Assembly: GCF_024582715.1 (NCBI RefSeq)
Contig: NZ_CP102083.1
Location: 434,001 to 498,000 of the forward strand
DNA length: 64,000 nucleotides
Source of the DNA: Mycoplasma sp. 2045
GTDB taxonomy: Bacteria; Bacillota_I; Bacilli_A; Mycoplasmatales; Metamycoplasmataceae
Reading direction: 5' to 3'
Part shown: piece by piece, positions 60,459-64,000 of the stretch
Layout of the letters: every line of letters begins with the position of its first letter
Numbering within the stretch: position 1 is the first letter of the stretch
Program-made: the position numbers and the translations under genes
The notes under the pieces: generated by a model
Database searches by the model: none
What the model saw: only the letters and a program-made list of their open reading frames with translations
What the model was told of the DNA's origin: nothing

Positions 60459-61316
60459 TTAAGTAGCATCTGCACCAGCTACAATTTCATTGATTTCTTG
60501 AGTTATGTTACCTTGACGTTTTCTGTTAAATTGTAATCTTAACTCATCAACTAAGTCTGTTGCATTATTTGTAGCATTTTCCATAGCATTACGTCTTGAA
60601 GCGATTTCTGAAACTTTTGAACCTGTAGCAAGTCCATAAACCATACTTGCTAAGTAAAGTGGAATTGAGTTTTTAAGCACCACTTCTGAGTTAGGCTCAA
60701 ATTCAATTGTGTTTTTAGCTTGCACACTAGCGTTTTCAGATTCAATGTCTAGTGGGAAGAGTTTAAGTTTTTTAGCTTCCTGTGTAATGTTGTTAATAAA
60801 TTCTGTGTAATAGATGTAAATGTTAGCAACTCTTTTGTTTGAATATTCTTCAAAAGCTTTTTTAGATACAACAGAACTAAGTTCATAAGAGATTTTATCT
60901 CCTAATTCTGTGTATTTAGAAATGACTTGTTCATCATATTTAAATGAATGTAATAGAGCAAGTCCTTTTCCTCCAAGCACAATGATTTTGTCGCTTGGTT
61001 TAAGAGTTTCTTTAAGTAATTTAACGATATTAGTATTGTATGAACCACATAATCCTAAATCAGATGTGATGATGATGTGCAAATCAGAATCAACATTAGT
61101 GTTTTTAGGAAAAATTGAGTAAAACTCTCTTGGCTCAACGTGTGATGCTAATTCTCTAAACATTTCGTTTAGTGAATTTAAATACGTTTCAATACTTTCA
61201 AATTCAGTTCTAATTCTACGTAATTTAGCAGTTGATACTAATTGCATAGCATTAGTAATCTTTTTGGTATTGTTAATTACATTAATTCTATTTTTAATTG
61301 AATTTAAGTTTGCCAT
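60459..61316 (-). CDS. atpG: ATP synthase F1 gamma subunit
   Basis: A 285-aa central-stalk protein. The N-terminus (I-K-N-R-I-N-V-I-N-N-T-K-K-I-T-N-A-M) and C-terminus (E-N-A-T-N-N-A-T-D-L-V-D-E-L, then N-R-K-R-Q-G-N-I-T-Q-E-I) are the conserved coiled-coil halves. The G-L-C-G-S-Y-N motif is present. It sits between atpA and atpD with short gaps, as in standard operons. Confidence 0.97.
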   Translation of the reverse strand: MANLNSIKNRINVINNTKKITNAMQLVSTAKLRRIRTEFESIETYLNSLNEMFRELASHVEPREFYSIFPKNTNVDSDLHIIITSDLGLCGSYNTNIVKLLKETLKPSDKIIVLGGKGLALLHSFKYDEQVISKYTELGDKISYELSSVVSKKAFEEYSNKRVANIYIYYTEFINNITQEAKKLKLFPLDIESENASVQAKNTIEFEPNSEVVLKNSIPLYLASMVYGLATGSKVSEIASRRNAMENATNNATDLVDELRLQFNRKRQGNITQEINEIVAGADAT

Positions 61317-61321
61317 TTTAA

Positions 61322-62902
61322 TTATTTAAGTAAGTCATTGTATTTTTTAGGAAATGCTTTATGCAACTTAGGATCATAGTTAGGAATTGTAGCGATGATG
61401 TTTTGTACTATCTTAACTAATACTTTTTCTGTTGTTTGGTAATCTTCAGGTGTGAATAAACCTTTTGAAGCAATGTTTGAGAAAAGTTCCATACCTTCAG
61501 CTGTTTTGTTTACAAGTGCAATAACGTTATCTCTGTATTCTTTGATGTATTCTTTTGGAAGTGGGTTAATAATTCTTTCTTTAACTCCTAAAAGAATAAT
61601 AGCTTGTGTAACTTGTGGAATCGCAAAGTATTGTTCTTGTTTTAAAAGTTCATATACTTTAGCACCGTGTTCTAAAATTGATTTAGTTGACTCATCAAGG
61701 TCTGAACCAAATTGAGCAAAAGCTAACATTTCGTTGTATTGAGCAAGTTCAAGTTTAAGTGAACCAACAACTTGCTTCATAGCTTTAATTTGCACAGCTG
61801 AACCAACACGAGAAACTGAGAAACCAATATCAACAGCAGGTCTTTGTCCTGAGTTAAATAATGATTCTTTTGTGAAAATTTGACCATCTGTAATTGAAAT
61901 TACGTTAGTTGGAATATAAGCTGAAATATCCCCTTGTTGAGTTTCGATGATTGGAAGTGCAGTAATTGAACCTCCACCATTTTCTTTGTTAAGTCTAGCT
62001 GCACGCTCTAAAAGTTGAGAGTGTAAGTAGAAAACATCTCCAGGGTAAGCTTCACGACCAGGTGGTCTTCTTAAAAGAAGTGAAAGCGTTCTATATGCAA
62101 CTGCGTGTTTTGATAAATCATCATAAACAATTAATACGTCTTGCCCTTGAGACATTCAGTATTCTGCAATAGTAACTCCTGTATATGGAGCAATGTATTG
62201 TTGTGGAGCTAATTCTGAAGCTCCTGCAACAACTACTGCTGTGTAATCAAGCGCACCAAATTCATTAAGTTTGTTAACGATTTGCGCAACTGTTGAGTTT
62301 TTTTGCCCTATTGCTACGTAAACACACTTAACGTTTTTACCTTTTTGGTTGATGATAGCATCAATAGCCATAGCTGTTTTACCAGTTTGACGGTCACCGA
62401 TGATAAGCTCTCTTTGACCTTTACCGATTGGAATCATTGAGTCAATCGCAATAATACCTGTTTCAAGTGGTTGGTTAACTTCTTCTCTAGTCATAACACC
62501 AGGAGCAATTTTGAAGATTTCACTTTTAATTGTTCCTTGAATTTTACCTTTACCATCAATTGGTTCTCCAAGGGCGTTAACAACTCTACCTAAAAGAGCA
62601 TCACCAACATTTACGTCAATAACTTGACCTGTTCTTTTAACAATATCTCCTTCAGAAACAGAGTTAGCATCACCAAATAAAGCAACTCCAACTGTTTCTT
62701 CTTCAAGGTTTAAAGCAAGTCCATAAACACCGTTGTCAAAAACTACGATTTCGGCGTTTTTAACCTTTTGAAGACCTGATACAACAGCAATACCATCACC
62801 AATTGAGATAACTTGACCAATTTCTGATCTGTCAGCTACTTTACCAATGTTTTGAATTCTTTCTTTAATGATTGCAGAAATATCATCTAATTTGATAGCC
62901 AT
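61322..62902 (-). CDS. atpA: ATP synthase F1 alpha subunit
   Basis: A 526-aa protein whose frame includes one TGA Trp at 62156-62158 (A-E-Y-W-M-S-Q-G). The P-loop is G-D-R-Q-T-G-K-T-A; the region [11 protein letters not shown] carries the arginine-finger neighbourhood (S-V-S-R-V-G). The start follows AGGAGG. It is the noncatalytic nucleotide-binding partner of beta. Confidence 0.98.
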
Positions 62903-62905
62903 AAA

Positions 62906-63466
62906 TTACACCTCCTTTTCTTTTTGTTTAAAAATAATTTCGTTTTTGATTTTGTTTAAGTCGTGTAGTATGTTCATTTCAATAACTTCGGTTTTAGACA
63001 CAATTCTAAATCCACTAATAATATTTGGGTTAATTACATTGTGAATTTCAATTGTACGTCTTGTAACTTTTTGAAGTTTGTCGTTGATTTGTTGAAGTTG
63101 CTCATCACTTAATGGGAAAGCTGATTCAACTACTACATAACGAATTCTTAATGCATCATTTGATAACTTTAAATATTCAATGATGATGTTTTTTAATTGA
63201 GACACCATTTTTCTTTGAACTATAACTTTAATAGAGTTAATTACAATATAGTCAAATTGATTTTTATCAAAAGCCATATCGATTGTTTTGAATCTTTCAG
63301 CTTCAGGAATTAAGTCGTTTCCTAAATATTCGATAAAACCTGGAATTGTGTCAATTAAATCTTTAACAGCCTCAAATTGAGGTTGAATTAATTTAAATTT
63401 ATCTTGTTTTTTGACCAAGTCATAAATTGCTACTGCATATGCAGATGTATTTCTTTTTTTGTACAT
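62906..63466 (-). CDS. atpH: ATP synthase F1 delta subunit
   Basis: A 186-aa protein with the OSCP/delta layout: A-Y-A-V-A-I-Y-D-L-V near the N-terminus and the C-terminal I-S-G-F-R-I-V-S-K-T-E-V-I-E signature. It links F1 to the peripheral stalk. It lies between atpF and atpA; a 62-bp gap separates it from atpF. Confidence 0.93.
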   Translation of the reverse strand: MYKKRNTSAYAVAIYDLVKKQDKFKLIQPQFEAVKDLIDTIPGFIEYLGNDLIPEAERFKTIDMAFDKNQFDYIVINSIKVIVQRKMVSQLKNIIIEYLKLSNDALRIRYVVVESAFPLSDEQLQQINDKLQKVTRRTIEIHNVINPNIISGFRIVSKTEVIEMNILHDLNKIKNEIIFKQKEKEV

Positions 63467-63528
63467 AATAAAATCTTAAAAGTTTTGCTATTTTACTTTT
63501 ATAGTAGTTATATAGCTGTAAAAGTTAA

Positions 63529-64000
63529 TTACTCACTTGATTCAAGATAGTTTTTAATAATTTCATCTTGAGTTTGTGGAGAAATTTCTTTACGTAAGAT
63601 TTTCTCTGCTAATTCTGTAGCTACTTGGATTACATATTTTTTAGCATTAGCATCAAATTCTTTCTTTTGCAACGCTATATCTTGGTTAGTTTCTTCAAGT
63701 AATCTATATGACTCTGCTTTTGCTTTGTCAATATAAGTTTTAGAAACTTCACCAGCTTTTATTTTTGCTTTGTTAACAATGCTATCTGCTTGCTTGTGAG
63801 CTTCTTTAAGTTTTTCGTTTGCATCGTTTAAAACTTGTAAGCTGTCTTCTTTTTGTTTAATAGCACTGTTGATATTTTCTTGGATGAAATTTGTTCTATT
63901 TTTCATCATCTTTTTAACTGGTTTATATAAAAGATATGTAAGTAATAAAAACACAATTAAAAAAGCGATGATAGTAGCAATCATCATTGGAACACTTGGA
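63529..64000 (-). CDS. atpF: ATP synthase Fo b subunit (5' end outside window)
   Basis: The open frame extends past the right edge; visible residues include P-S-V-P-M-M-I-A-T-I-I-A, a single membrane helix, then a long charged coiled coil (K-P-V-K-K-M-M-K-N-R through A-E-K-I-L-R-K-E-I). This is the peripheral-stalk b subunit. ATG 63987 lies within the membrane segment. Because the frame continues upstream with family-like residues, the true start is outside the window. atpB and atpE should lie further upstream. Confidence 0.93.
   Translation of the reverse strand, partial: PSVPMMIATIIAFLIVFLLLTYLLYKPVKKMMKNRTNFIQENINSAIKQKEDSLQVLNDANEKLKEAHKQADSIVNKAKIKAGEVSKTYIDKAKAESYRLLEETNQDIALQKKEFDANAKKYVIQVATELAEKILRKEISPQTQDEIIKNYLESSE

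Overview
The window is an AT-rich Mollicutes chromosome segment that uses UGA for tryptophan: nearly every long gene reads through in-frame TGA codons at conserved Trp positions. Together with the Lipoprotein_17-type domains, lipobox signal peptides, GA/FIVAR giants, PotABCD set and simplified ATP synthase operon, this points to a Mycoplasma of the hominis group (Mycoplasmopsis/Metamycoplasma-like). The species cannot be named from the sequence alone. Under the standard code the giant genes would look shattered; with UGA=Trp they are intact.

Region 1 (1-33187) is a surface-protein island on the minus strand. It holds three giant genes: one of more than 3,699 codons that runs off the left edge, one of 3,217 aa and one of 3,267 aa. 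Each has an N-terminal signal peptide, a unique N-terminal region, long arrays of three-helix GA/FIVAR modules and, where visible, a C-terminal transmembrane anchor with a Lys tail. The first and third are paralogs that also carry Lipoprotein_17-like beta domains. All three have a hypermutable simple repeat in or next to the promoter (TA runs for two, a 19-nt poly-A for the other), suggesting phase-variable expression. Between the first two sits a decayed IS1634-like element with perfect 16-bp terminal repeats and an exact 106-bp target duplication. Upstream of the third lies an IS3-family relic.

Region 2 (34024-38276, minus strand) has a lipoprotein that resembles a GT-B sialyltransferase-type enzyme, a small unknown protein and uvrC. 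Region 3 (38409-44586, plus strand) is a tightly overlapping operon of an ABC-2 exporter (permease plus ATPase) followed by four secreted or lipid-anchored proteins. These four look like divergent paralogs and are the best candidate for an undescribed system. Region 4 (44949-49980, plus strand) is potABCD for polyamine uptake, with an inserted helical segment in PotA.

Region 5 (50064-55782) is housekeeping: a YwaF-like membrane protein, rpmE and rpsD on minus; trpS, a TGS-less thrS and a small membrane protein on plus. Region 6 (55936-58494) holds a frameshifted gene with a C-terminal membrane anchor, preceded by a structured RNA leader ending in an intrinsic terminator; a PTS EIIB-EIIA fusion in which all three phospho-acceptor residues are replaced; and tRNA-His with a consensus promoter. 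Region 7 (58584-64000, minus strand) is the F1Fo ATP synthase operon, atpF-H-A-G-D-C in transcription order, with atpF cut by the window edge.
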